DNA of 5,269 nt from an uncultured Ignavibacteriales bacterium (lineage in GTDB: Bacteria > Bacteroidota > Ignavibacteria > Ignavibacteriales > Ignavibacteriaceae): positions 1 to 5,269 of the forward strand of contig CAJXGP010000194.1 in the NCBI GenBank assembly GCA_913053915.1. The letters are read 5' to 3'. Within the stretch, counting starts at the first letter, position 1; the number at the start of each line of letters is the position of its first letter. The position numbers were made by a program, and so were the translations under genes. This document shows, piece after piece, positions 1 through 5,269 of the stretch. The notes under the pieces were generated by a model, which was not told where the DNA came from, made no database searches, and was given only the letters and a program-made list of their open reading frames with translations.

Positions 1-100
1 ACTTCAAAATTTACTTGTACTGGTAATTTTTCAATATAAATCCCTTTTTTGTTTCCGGCTTGTCCAGATTGGGATAGTCCAAGCTTTGATTGGCACTCAT
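1..100 (-). CDS. Partial ORF of unknown function, start overlaps upstream stop, possible -1 frameshift
   Basis: Seen: an ATG at 100-98 overlaps the TGA stop (99-97) of the large upstream gene as ATGA, a classic translational-coupling arrangement. In the ATG frame the product begins MSANQSLDYPNLDKPETKK and ends after 29 codons at a TAA (13-11). The -1 frame has no start of its own, because a stop lies at 104-102 and no ATG, GTG or TTG follows it. It is nevertheless open to the window edge and reads KKGIYIEKLPVQVNFE, which looks like ordinary beta-strand protein sequence. The two frames join at A_AAA_AAG (50-44), so one continuous protein results either from -1 slippage or if one A is missing from the run. 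No clear Shine-Dalgarno sequence precedes the ATG. Inference: this is the 5' end of a longer gene in the same operon as the T9SS protein. I do not recognise a family from so few residues. The alternative is a chance 29-residue ORF. Confidence 0.4.
44..50 (-). other. Canonical -1 slippery heptamer A AAA AAG
   Basis: On the minus strand the zero-frame codons of the overlapping ORF are ACA AAA AAG GGA. They therefore contain A_AAA_AAG in exactly the phase needed for tandem -1 slippage. It is the same heptamer used in E. coli dnaX and in several insertion sequences. A shift here leads from the ATG frame, which stops 11 codons later, into the frame open to the window edge. No strong upstream Shine-Dalgarno-like stimulator is obvious, and I could not identify a convincing downstream stem within the few bases left. 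A six-A run is also a common place for sequencing indels. Confidence 0.4.
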
Positions 101-2697
101 TTCATCAATATCATTTTCATCATTGAAGTAAACGTCCCGGTTGTCAACCTATAAAAGTATATTCCGCTGGAAAGCTTACTTCCGTCAAAACCCAATTCAT
201 ACGTTCCTGCTGATTGTTCTGAGGATATAAGTACTGCAACCTTTTCACCAAGTATGTTATATACCTCAAGTTTAACAAAACTTCTAACCGGCAAATCGTA
301 TCGAATATTTGTTACAGGATTAAAAGGATTGGGATAATTCTGAAATAGAGAAAACAATTTCGGAACTTTCGCGTTATTGCTTTTCAAAATTCCGGTTAGT
401 ACCAACGACACAACATTTGACTTGAGACTCTCATTTGTCGAAAGGTCAAAGGCTGAAACAGCGAATCTGTATGTTTTCCCGACAACAAGACCGGACACAG
501 TAAATGTATCAATGGTAGTTACTGTAATCGGTGATGTGCCCTCTTTTGCTTCAGTGCCGCCAAAACCATTTGTTTCTGAAGAATAATAAATCTTATACCC
601 CGCAAGGTCTTGCTCCGGATTTTTAGCCCAGACAAGAATCACTGTTCCATCTTTATCAGTCGGATTAACAACCAACCTTGTTGGAGCAGCAGGTGGTATG
701 ATGTCCGGAACAATAATACCACGATTTATCTCCTTTGCAGGTGCATTACCGGCTTCTACACGAATGGTATAAAGATTAAGCCCGGATGAATCTCTACTAG
801 CCCTGATTTTCCAATGCATCGTCAGCAAATTATTCTTAGTCAGTGTACCTATTGTAGTATCCACGCTTCCGGAATCAACCTTAATCCCATTATAAACAAA
901 AAGTTGAACCCTCACATTAGAAGCGGATATAGTTCCTGTGTTGAATATGTCGGCTTTGACCTCAAACGGATTTGGGGTGAGTACCGAATTTACCAATTTG
1001 AGGGCGCCTGGTGCAGTTACATATACAGACAAAGGAGGAAGAAGGTCCCGATTCGGTATCAACGGTCTAAAAGATTTGTTATTTGATTCGTTTGATTCGG
1101 AAATTAGATTCTGCGGATCAACCTTAATATAAATAGTATGATATTGAGCATTTACTGGAATCATGTACTTAACATAACCGGTATAACTTCCCTCAACCGG
1201 AATCGAAGGAGCTATGAAACTTCCGATTGAAGGAGCAACACCTGCATCCGGATCACCATCATACATTACAACTTGAATGCTTCCTTTATCAAGAGTACCA
1301 TAATTATGAACTGTAGCTGCAATAGTTATTTGTTCGCCGGAAATATATACACTGTCCGGTGGATTGAAAACAATGTCGCTTTGTGATATAGCTAAATCAG
1401 GCAGATCAAGTGAATAACCAAGCGGCATAAAGTCTGCACCCCAACCGCCGCTGCTTTGAACGACGGAAACATTCTTCTGGCTTTTTATTCTATAAACGTA
1501 GTTACCGTATGGACTTTGAAATATAAACCCTTTTCCAACTTGCAAAACTGTATCGGCAATCAAAGTTGGGGAGAGGTAAGGATATGTGGTGTTACCAAGT
1601 TTTATCACCTTAACCCTGTTATTATTCTCATAAGAAAATATAGATACTTTACTTTTTATAGTTGGAATTACGAAAGTAGTTCCAATGTTCTTGCCGGTTG
1701 AGTCTGCACTACGAGCCATATAATTGTAATTCCCTTTCCAACCCGCAAACGGAATATTGGCGGCAGTAACGGTTCCTGTTGACACCACTTTCCAAAAAGT
1801 GTCGGATTTTATACCGTGTGCCTTGACCTGCCAAAGTCCGAGAGTATCAACAGCTATTGTATCACCTGTCGCCAGATTTGTAATTAACACAATGTTGTTA
1901 TCGGCATAGGATGTTACAGTGATCGAGTTTTGCCAATATCCGGAATAACCGGAAAACCCATAGAAAAGTTTACCGGAAAAAAATCCATTTGCAGAGGGCA
2001 CATAATAATCTTGGTCAGTATAAGAAAGTGCAGATACTGGTTTATTACTTACCACTTGAATTGCTTTCCCTTGTATGGTGGAGATGTTCGGAAAATCTAA
2101 GAATTGCCCCTTATTCAAGGTACTTGCATATACAAAATTTCCTGTACTTAGCTCTCTTATAGTATATTGGGTACCATCTTCGTATGCAAACACTATGAAA
2201 TGGGGATCATATTTACTGCTCCCCGTCATCATCCATGTATTCAGCTTTGTGCTTAAACCTCTGCCGCTTTGATCGAGAGCAAAGAATCCATTCACATAAT
2301 TTGTGATGGCATCTCCAATTAGAACAGAATAAGGCTTGTTACCGGAAATAGAATAAATCCCTTGCCCCGGGTTAATAGAATAAAGTGTATCGGCTTTCAG
2401 CGTAACGTTTCCTACCGTATCCCCGGCAGCTCCAATTATCATCACTTTGGTGCTGTCAAAATATGAGAATATAGTAACATCCTTGAAAGTAAAAACAGTT
2501 GTTGTGTAAAGAGAGTTGCTTACATTGTTCACTGTGATGAAATTTGTTGATAGCTGATTACTCGGTTGTTGAGTACTGATTATTCCGGAAGGAGCGCCGG
2601 CGTATCGTTCGGTAGGAGAGTTTGTTCTATCTAATTGAGCAAATATCTCTTGCCCTGAAAACAAGACATACACTATTATCGTTAAGTATCGTACCAT
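97..2697 (-). CDS. Secreted T9SS-sorted protein with four ~92-residue repeats, CARDB and FN3 domains
   Basis: An 866-residue protein, probably exported by Sec and then carried across the outer membrane by the type IX system. Seen: a signal peptide at about 1-20 (hydrophobic core, cut near IFA|Q). Residues ~60-430 hold four divergent repeats marked by FSYFDST (77), FAYEDGT (170), TSYADNN (262) and FSYENNN (354), spaced 93, 92 and 92 residues. Each is followed by a V-x-S-like strand (near 118, 217, 306, 406). Two CARDB-like domains follow (~432-545 with SESNESNN, and ~550-663), then a fibronectin type III domain (~668-768; PAAPTRLVV, DLAGYKIYY, YRFAVSAFD) and the sorting tail (~783-866). There is no cysteine. 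The start is supported by GGGGGA at 2708-2703, five bases before the ATG. The repeat region resembles IgGFc-binding N-terminal-type surface proteins, which suggests a beta-propeller adhesin or binding module (inference). The ligand is unknown. The stop overlaps the next ORF by ATGA. Confidence 0.93.
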   Translation of the reverse strand: MVRYLTIIVYVLFSGQEIFAQLDRTNSPTERYAGAPSGIISTQQPSNQLSTNFITVNNVSNSLYTTTVFTFKDVTIFSYFDSTKVMIIGAAGDTVGNVTLKADTLYSINPGQGIYSISGNKPYSVLIGDAITNYVNGFFALDQSGRGLSTKLNTWMMTGSSKYDPHFIVFAYEDGTQYTIRELSTGNFVYASTLNKGQFLDFPNISTIQGKAIQVVSNKPVSALSYTDQDYYVPSANGFFSGKLFYGFSGYSGYWQNSITVTSYADNNIVLITNLATGDTIAVDTLGLWQVKAHGIKSDTFWKVVSTGTVTAANIPFAGWKGNYNYMARSADSTGKNIGTTFVIPTIKSKVSIFSYENNNRVKVIKLGNTTYPYLSPTLIADTVLQVGKGFIFQSPYGNYVYRIKSQKNVSVVQSSGGWGADFMPLGYSLDLPDLAISQSDIVFNPPDSVYISGEQITIAATVHNYGTLDKGSIQVVMYDGDPDAGVAPSIGSFIAPSIPVEGSYTGYVKYMIPVNAQYHTIYIKVDPQNLISESNESNNKSFRPLIPNRDLLPPLSVYVTAPGALKLVNSVLTPNPFEVKADIFNTGTISASNVRVQLFVYNGIKVDSGSVDTTIGTLTKNNLLTMHWKIRASRDSSGLNLYTIRVEAGNAPAKEINRGIIVPDIIPPAAPTRLVVNPTDKDGTVILVWAKNPEQDLAGYKIYYSSETNGFGGTEAKEGTSPITVTTIDTFTVSGLVVGKTYRFAVSAFDLSTNESLKSNVVSLVLTGILKSNNAKVPKLFSLFQNYPNPFNPVTNIRYDLPVRSFVKLEVYNILGEKVAVLISSEQSAGTYELGFDGSKLSSGIYFYRLTTGTFTSMMKMILMK

Positions 2698-2766
2698 GTT
2701 GATCCCCCATTTTGGTTCTGATTAGAAGTTTTGTTATGTTGCTATTGTGTGTGATAAGTTAATTCG

Positions 2767-2795
2767 AATATACTATATTATTCAATAAATACCAA
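2767..2795 (-). promoter_or_regulatory. Candidate sigma70-like promoter for the T9SS protein gene
   Basis: On the minus strand TTGGTA (2795-2790) is followed after 17 bases by TATATT (2772-2767). This would start transcription near 2760 and give a leader of about 60 bases. An imperfect inverted repeat, GAATA-N8-TATTC (2766-2783), overlaps the -10 box and spacer and could be an operator. The region is very AT-rich, so chance matches are likely, and promoter consensus in this lineage may differ from E. coli. Confidence 0.35.
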
Positions 2796-2898
2796 GAAAA
2801 AACAAAATTAATCGATTTTTGCGAATTCAAAACTCCTGAGCCTATGAAAGAAAAACAATTAGTTACGAGAATTGCATCGTAAAAGATAAAGTCTTTTT

Positions 2899-2936
2899 TT
2901 TGCATAAAGAAAACGAAGTAATATTAATTATGCAAA
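2899..2936. repeat. Perfect 9-bp inverted repeat, 20-base spacer
   Basis: TTTGCATAA (2899-2907) and TTATGCAAA (2928-2936) are exact reverse complements separated by 20 bases. The repeat lies 48 bases past the rhodanese stop on the minus strand and upstream of the T9SS gene promoter. It could form a stem at the 3' end of the rhodanese transcript or be a bipartite protein-binding site. On the minus strand the stem is followed by A residues rather than T residues, so it is not a standard intrinsic terminator. Confidence 0.35.
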
Positions 2937-2983
2937 TGCGACTTCCAATTTTCCCTTCCGGAACATAGATAATTTTTATATCG

Positions 2984-3892
2984 TTATTTAATAACCGATC
3001 TGTTGGGCATCTTGCTGTATTCTACCATAGAACCATCATAAAGGGCGGTTTGACCATCATTCAACACAAAACGTATAACAAACCAACTTCCGCTTCCATA
3101 ATAACCTGTGTTGCAATAAGTAATTATCGGTTTATCGAAATTAAAACCGGCTTTCTTGAAAATTGTTTTAATATAACTTTCGTTTCCAATTTCATAATAC
3201 GAACCGACTTTCTTGCTGAAGTTACCAATGAAAAGCTCTTTTGCCCCAAGGATATGCCCATGCTTTGCAAGTCTTGGATCATTATCCCTTCCGAAAAAAT
3301 GAGCAGGTTCTCTTGAATCTAAAAGTTGAACTTTTTTAGTTGTAACCGCATAATCAACATACGGAAGTGTTGCGATAGTGTTCAGTCTCATTTCTTTAAT
3401 TGTAAAATTACCGTGTTTTAACATAATAGGTACTTTGGATATTGCTCTTTTTTCAGCTTTCCATCTGTTAAAGCCGCCTCTTAAAACAGCTAAATTCGAT
3501 AAACCGTAATACCAAGCCGTCCAAAACTCCCTTGTTGATGCGACAAAAGATGTTGCTCTTCCATTACCACTATAAAAAACGATGTAGCTGTTATTTGAAA
3601 TTCCTTTTTGTCTGAATAATTTTATTATTTTATCAGGCGATGCAACATAACTTGGTATACCGTTACGATTTTCCATCATACTGTTTACCGGGATTGAAAC
3701 AGCATCCGGAATATGCCCTGCGTTATATTCATCAGCTCTTCTCGTGTCAACTATTACAAGTAATTTATTATACATATTTTTTGCCAACCACGTTGGTGAA
3801 ACAAGATGTGTTGACGGAATATTTATTGCATATATAGGCAACCAAATTGCAACCGACAAAATTGCAAACAAAATTGAATATCTTTTCTTCAT
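2984..3892 (-). CDS. Exported tandem-domain rhodanese (thiosulfate sulfurtransferase family)
   Basis: A 302-residue protein predicted to move sulfane sulfur from a donor such as thiosulfate to a thiophilic acceptor through a cysteine persulfide, outside the cytoplasm. Seen: a signal peptide at 1-22 (MKKR, hydrophobic core, YA|I). The first rhodanese domain (~28-155) has VIVDTRRADEYNAGHIPDAV at 46-65 and VLRGGFNRWKAEKRA at 136-150. Its active-loop position reads FYSGNGRAT with no cysteine, so it is probably structural. The second domain (~170-300) has LLDSREPAHFFG, GHILGAKEL and the catalytic loop YCNTGYYGSGSWFV with Cys260, then LYDGSMVEYSKMPNRSV. Cys260 is the only cysteine in the protein. 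This inactive-then-active layout is usual for two-domain thiosulfate/mercaptopyruvate sulfurtransferases. The CNTG loop plus YDGSM-E tail is, from memory, like exported bacterial members rather than the CG(S/G)GVTA enzymes. The start is fixed by GGAGG (3902-3898), five bases before the ATG. No neighbouring sulfur-oxidation gene is visible. Confidence 0.93.
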   Translation of the reverse strand: MKKRYSILFAILSVAIWLPIYAINIPSTHLVSPTWLAKNMYNKLLVIVDTRRADEYNAGHIPDAVSIPVNSMMENRNGIPSYVASPDKIIKLFRQKGISNNSYIVFYSGNGRATSFVASTREFWTAWYYGLSNLAVLRGGFNRWKAEKRAISKVPIMLKHGNFTIKEMRLNTIATLPYVDYAVTTKKVQLLDSREPAHFFGRDNDPRLAKHGHILGAKELFIGNFSKKVGSYYEIGNESYIKTIFKKAGFNFDKPIITYCNTGYYGSGSWFVIRFVLNDGQTALYDGSMVEYSKMPNRSVIK

Positions 3893-4316
3893 AAGAACCT
3901 CCGCTTTTTATCTAAATAAATATACTGTATAACTTTCTAAAATATTCAAATTTCACATAATAATAAATGATTTAAAACCAATTATCAAATTGTTCTAATT
4001 ACAAGTTGAGTACAATTAATAGATTTTTATCTATTGCCTTGTATTAAAAATAATTTTCAAAACTGAATAGTTGTAGTATTTTTATTACTTTAATTTTTTT
4101 AATTAAATATGAATTCACTCAAAAAAGTTTGAAATTTTATTAGTAAAAAATATCGTTCTTTAACTTTTTGCACAAAAAGAGAAGAGATTGAGTTTGTACA
4201 CTTGATAAGTAATTTTTATACAGATTCTCAGGTTGTAGGTTGTTCAACAAAAAACTTTATTTATTAACAGTTATTACGATTATTAATGCTCAAATAATAT
4301 CTAGCATGAATTTGAC
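3893..4316. other. AT-rich 424-bp intergenic spacer
   Basis: This stretch lies between the AhpD-like gene and the rhodanese gene, both on the minus strand. All ORFs seen in it are short and unconvincing. For example, an ATG at 4109 stops after seven codons. It holds the rhodanese Shine-Dalgarno sequence (3898-3902), a candidate rhodanese promoter (3960-3988), a near-palindrome CTTTTTGCACAAAAAG (4164-4179), a short dyad TTGTTCAACAA, and a weak ATGCT/AGCAT dyad (4286-4307) just past the AhpD-like stop. No tRNA, riboswitch or good intrinsic terminator was recognised. The spacer argues that the rhodanese is transcribed separately from the AhpD-like gene. Confidence 0.6.
3960..3988 (-). promoter_or_regulatory. 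Candidate promoter for the rhodanese gene
   Basis: On the minus strand TTGATA (3988-3983) is followed after 17 bases by TATTAT (3965-3960). This places a start of transcription near 3953, about 60 bases before the rhodanese ATG. Both boxes are close to the sigma70 consensus. The surrounding sequence is so AT-rich that other pairings are possible, and Bacteroidota-type promoters may follow a different consensus. Confidence 0.35.
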
Positions 4317-4874
4317 TTAATAATTATATCCTTTCATTTCCTCCTCATTGAATTCAACTCCAAGTCCAAGTGCAATCCTGTTTACGAAATTAAAATAACT
4401 AATGATCAGGTTTACGCAAAGTATATCTTCATCATTCCAGCCGTAAGATTTAATCCGGGAAATATCTGATTCGGAGATTTTAGAAGGGAACAAAGTTAAT
4501 TTATATGCATATTCCAAAAGGGATTTGCTTTTTAAATCCATATCTAAATTATGGAAGTCACTTATTAATAAATTTATTTTATTGCGGTCCTTCCAATAGT
4601 GATTTAATGCTTCGGCATGATGGTTTATGCAATATGGACATTTATTGGCAACCGAAACTACTATTGCAATCATCTCTTTCAACTTACGTGATAAATTTGA
4701 TTTTGTAAACATTATTGTTTTGTACAATTTAAGATGATCCTTCATTGCTTCAGGGAAAAGGCTTTGAATTTGCATAATGTTGGATAATTTACCCCTGCTG
4801 CCAATAATATCTTGGTATATTTCCGTTAGCTTTCCTTCGGCTTTATCTTCTTCAATAACTTTGATGTAAGGCAT
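4317..4874 (-). CDS. AhpD-like peroxidase-related protein (carboxymuconolactone decarboxylase fold)
   Basis: A 185-residue, probably cytoplasmic, all-helical protein without a signal peptide. Its length and MPYIKVIEEDKAEGKLTEIY opening match the peroxidase-related branch of the AhpD/CMD family, whose members reduce peroxides or act as thiol-disulfide partners. Seen: Cys79 and Cys82 in NKCPYCINHH, with Glu67 twelve residues before Cys79 and His86 four after Cys82. This is the same spacing as Glu118, Cys130, Cys133 and His137 of Mycobacterium tuberculosis AhpD. The residue between the cysteines equivalent to AhpD His132 is Tyr81, so the proton relay may be altered. A third cysteine is Cys153. 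A C-terminal helical half (~115-175; YFNFVNRIALGLGVE) completes the fold. No Shine-Dalgarno sequence precedes the ATG, but the family N terminus fits this start. It is divergent from a Fur-family gene, which suggests redox or metal control (inference). The electron donor is unknown. No ahpC is visible. Confidence 0.9.
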   Translation of the reverse strand: MPYIKVIEEDKAEGKLTEIYQDIIGSRGKLSNIMQIQSLFPEAMKDHLKLYKTIMFTKSNLSRKLKEMIAIVVSVANKCPYCINHHAEALNHYWKDRNKINLLISDFHNLDMDLKSKSLLEYAYKLTLFPSKISESDISRIKSYGWNDEDILCVNLIISYFNFVNRIALGLGVEFNEEEMKGYNY

Positions 4875-4880
4875 ATTGGT

Positions 4881-4892
4881 TTACAATTGTGA
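4881..4892. promoter_or_regulatory. Candidate operator palindrome TTACAATTGTGA
   Basis: A 12-bp inverted repeat with one mismatched pair, centred on CAATTG, lies 7 bases upstream of the AhpD-like start codon in the region shared with the divergent Fur-family gene. The left half, TTACAAT, matches six of seven bases of a PerR-type half site (TTATAAT). The right half matches poorly. Its position in the leader would suit a repressor blocking transcription or translation of the AhpD-like gene. This is inference from position and symmetry only. Confidence 0.3.
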
Positions 4893-4917
4893 TTATTTAT
4901 TTGATCTTCTCTATTTT

Positions 4918-4945
4918 ATTATAAATGTTTTCGTGCCTATTGGAA
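4918..4945 (-). promoter_or_regulatory. Candidate promoter for the AhpD-like gene
   Basis: On the minus strand a consensus TATAAT lies at 4923-4918. A weak -35 candidate, TTCCAA (4945-4940), is 16 bases upstream. Transcription would begin near 4911, leaving a leader of roughly 37 bases that contains the CAATTG-centred palindrome. The -10 match is exact but the -35 is poor. Confidence 0.35.
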
Positions 4946-4954
4946 GTAACCGGA

Positions 4955-4967
4955 TTGAACTTTTCAA
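4955..4967. repeat. Short inverted repeat TTGAA-N3-TTCAA
   Basis: TTGAA (4955-4959) and TTCAA (4963-4967) form a perfect 5-bp dyad about 35 bases before the likely start of the Fur-family gene. It is a possible regulator-binding site for autoregulation, but five-base arms are common by chance in AT-rich DNA. It does not match the 19-bp Fur box or the 15-bp PerR box well. Confidence 0.2.
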
Positions 4968-5002
4968 CATTGAGTAATTAAGGCAAAATTAATTAAATTA
5001 AA

Positions 5003-5269
5003 ATATCAAATAAAAATCAAAATATAGTTAAAGACTTCTTTACTAAGTTTTTAGAGGAAAATAATCATAGAAAAACACCCGAACGCTATGCAATTCTTCA
5101 AGAAATTTATGACAACAAAGATCATTTTGAGGTTGAGTCGTTATTCATCTTAATGAAAGATAAAAACTACAGAGTTAGTAGAGCAACTATACATAACACA
5201 ATTGAGCTATTATTAGATTGCGGGCTAGTACGAAGACATCAATTTGGCAAAAATCAGGCACATTACGAG
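5003..5269 (+). CDS. Fur-family transcriptional regulator, N-terminal part, truncated by window end
   Basis: The 89 visible codons cover the N-terminal winged-helix DNA-binding domain of a Fur/PerR/Zur-type metal-dependent repressor. Seen, numbered from codon 5003: [17 protein letters not shown] (20-36, first helices), [19 protein letters not shown] (41-59), recognition helix [17 protein letters not shown] (60-76) and wing [13 protein letters not shown] (77-89). The usual TVYR/TVYN of the recognition helix is TIHN here, so the conserved Tyr is His64. The metal-binding C-terminal domain lies outside, so Fur, PerR and Zur cannot be told apart. The phrases resemble Bacteroidota Fur proteins. The start is a problem. 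After the in-frame TAA at 4994 there is no ATG, GTG, TTG or CTG until the ATG at 5153, which would remove the first helices. Family length points to the ATA at 5003 (I-S-N-K-N, where M-S-N would be expected). ATT at 4997 is an alternative. It is divergent from the AhpD-like gene. Confidence 0.85.
   Translation, partial: MSNKNQNIVKDFFTKFLEENNHRKTPERYAILQEIYDNKDHFEVESLFILMKDKNYRVSRATIHNTIELLLDCGLVRRHQFGKNQAHYE

Noticed and set aside
377..2272. Several plus-strand ORFs of 65-90 codons within the T9SS gene
   Set aside because: They lie opposite a strongly supported 866-codon gene, lack family features and are typical antisense shadows.
2844..2882. Small plus-strand ORF MKEKQLVTRIAS
   Set aside because: It is only 12 codons, has no convincing ribosome binding site and shows no recognisable similarity.
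2881..2901. AAAAGA-TAAAG-TCTTTT stem followed by T residues, looking like a plus-strand terminator
   Set aside because: The stem is only six mostly A-T pairs, and there is no plus-strand gene upstream that it could end.
3050..3932. Plus-strand ORFs opposite the rhodanese gene
   Set aside because: The minus-strand frame has clear rhodanese motifs and a Shine-Dalgarno sequence, and the plus-strand ORFs show nothing recognisable.
4164..4179. Near-palindrome CTTTTTGCACAAAAAG
   Set aside because: It has a mismatched centre, a hairpin loop too small for the full stem, no T tract and no clear gene to control. It is probably chance in an A/T-run region.
4286..4307. ATGCT/AGCAT dyad just past the AhpD-like stop, considered as a terminator
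   Set aside because: It has five-base arms with a 12-base loop and no adjacent T tract on the minus strand.
4925..4981. ATG at 4925 as a possible upstream start for the Fur-like protein
   Set aside because: It is in a different frame, ends at a TAA after 18 codons and would need a frameshift to join the regulator.

Overview
The window is an AT-rich bacterial chromosome segment. The best clue to the organism is the C-terminal type IX secretion (T9SS) sorting domain of the largest gene. It has the FQNYPNPFNP ... YNILGEKV ... SSGIYFYRL pattern typical of Ignavibacteria and neighbouring lineages of the Bacteroidota/Chlorobiota group. The partial Fur-like protein at the right edge also resembles the Bacteroidota type ([21 protein letters not shown]). 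No mobile element, CRISPR array, tRNA or rRNA was recognised.

Layout from left to right. (1) Positions 1-100, minus strand: the start of a gene whose ATG overlaps the stop of the next gene upstream by ATGA. It runs only 29 codons in its own frame but crosses a perfect A_AAA_AAG slippery heptamer into a -1 frame that stays open to the window edge. (2) 97-2697, minus: an 866-residue, cysteine-free secreted protein with four regular repeats of about 92 residues, two CARDB-like domains, a fibronectin type III domain and the T9SS tail. (3) 2698-2983: a spacer with a plausible promoter for that gene and a 9-bp inverted repeat. (4) 2984-3892, minus: an exported two-domain rhodanese whose only cysteine is the catalytic one. 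(5) 3893-4316: an AT-rich spacer without a gene. (6) 4317-4874, minus: an AhpD-like/peroxidase-related protein with the E-x11-CxxC-x3-H arrangement of AhpD. (7) 4875-5002: a divergent intergenic region with palindromes. (8) About 5003-5269, plus: the N-terminal part of a Fur-family regulator, truncated by the window and without any usual start codon.

Two functional groupings are suggested. The T9SS protein and the gene overlapping its end are probably one transcription unit for a cell-surface or secreted product. The AhpD-like gene and the Fur-family gene are divergent across a short region, which fits a peroxide- or metal-responsive pair. The exported rhodanese has its own Shine-Dalgarno sequence and probably its own promoter, and suggests periplasmic sulfur handling. 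The two most unusual points are the slippery site at the left edge and the missing start codon of the Fur-like gene. Each could be real biology or a single-base sequence error.
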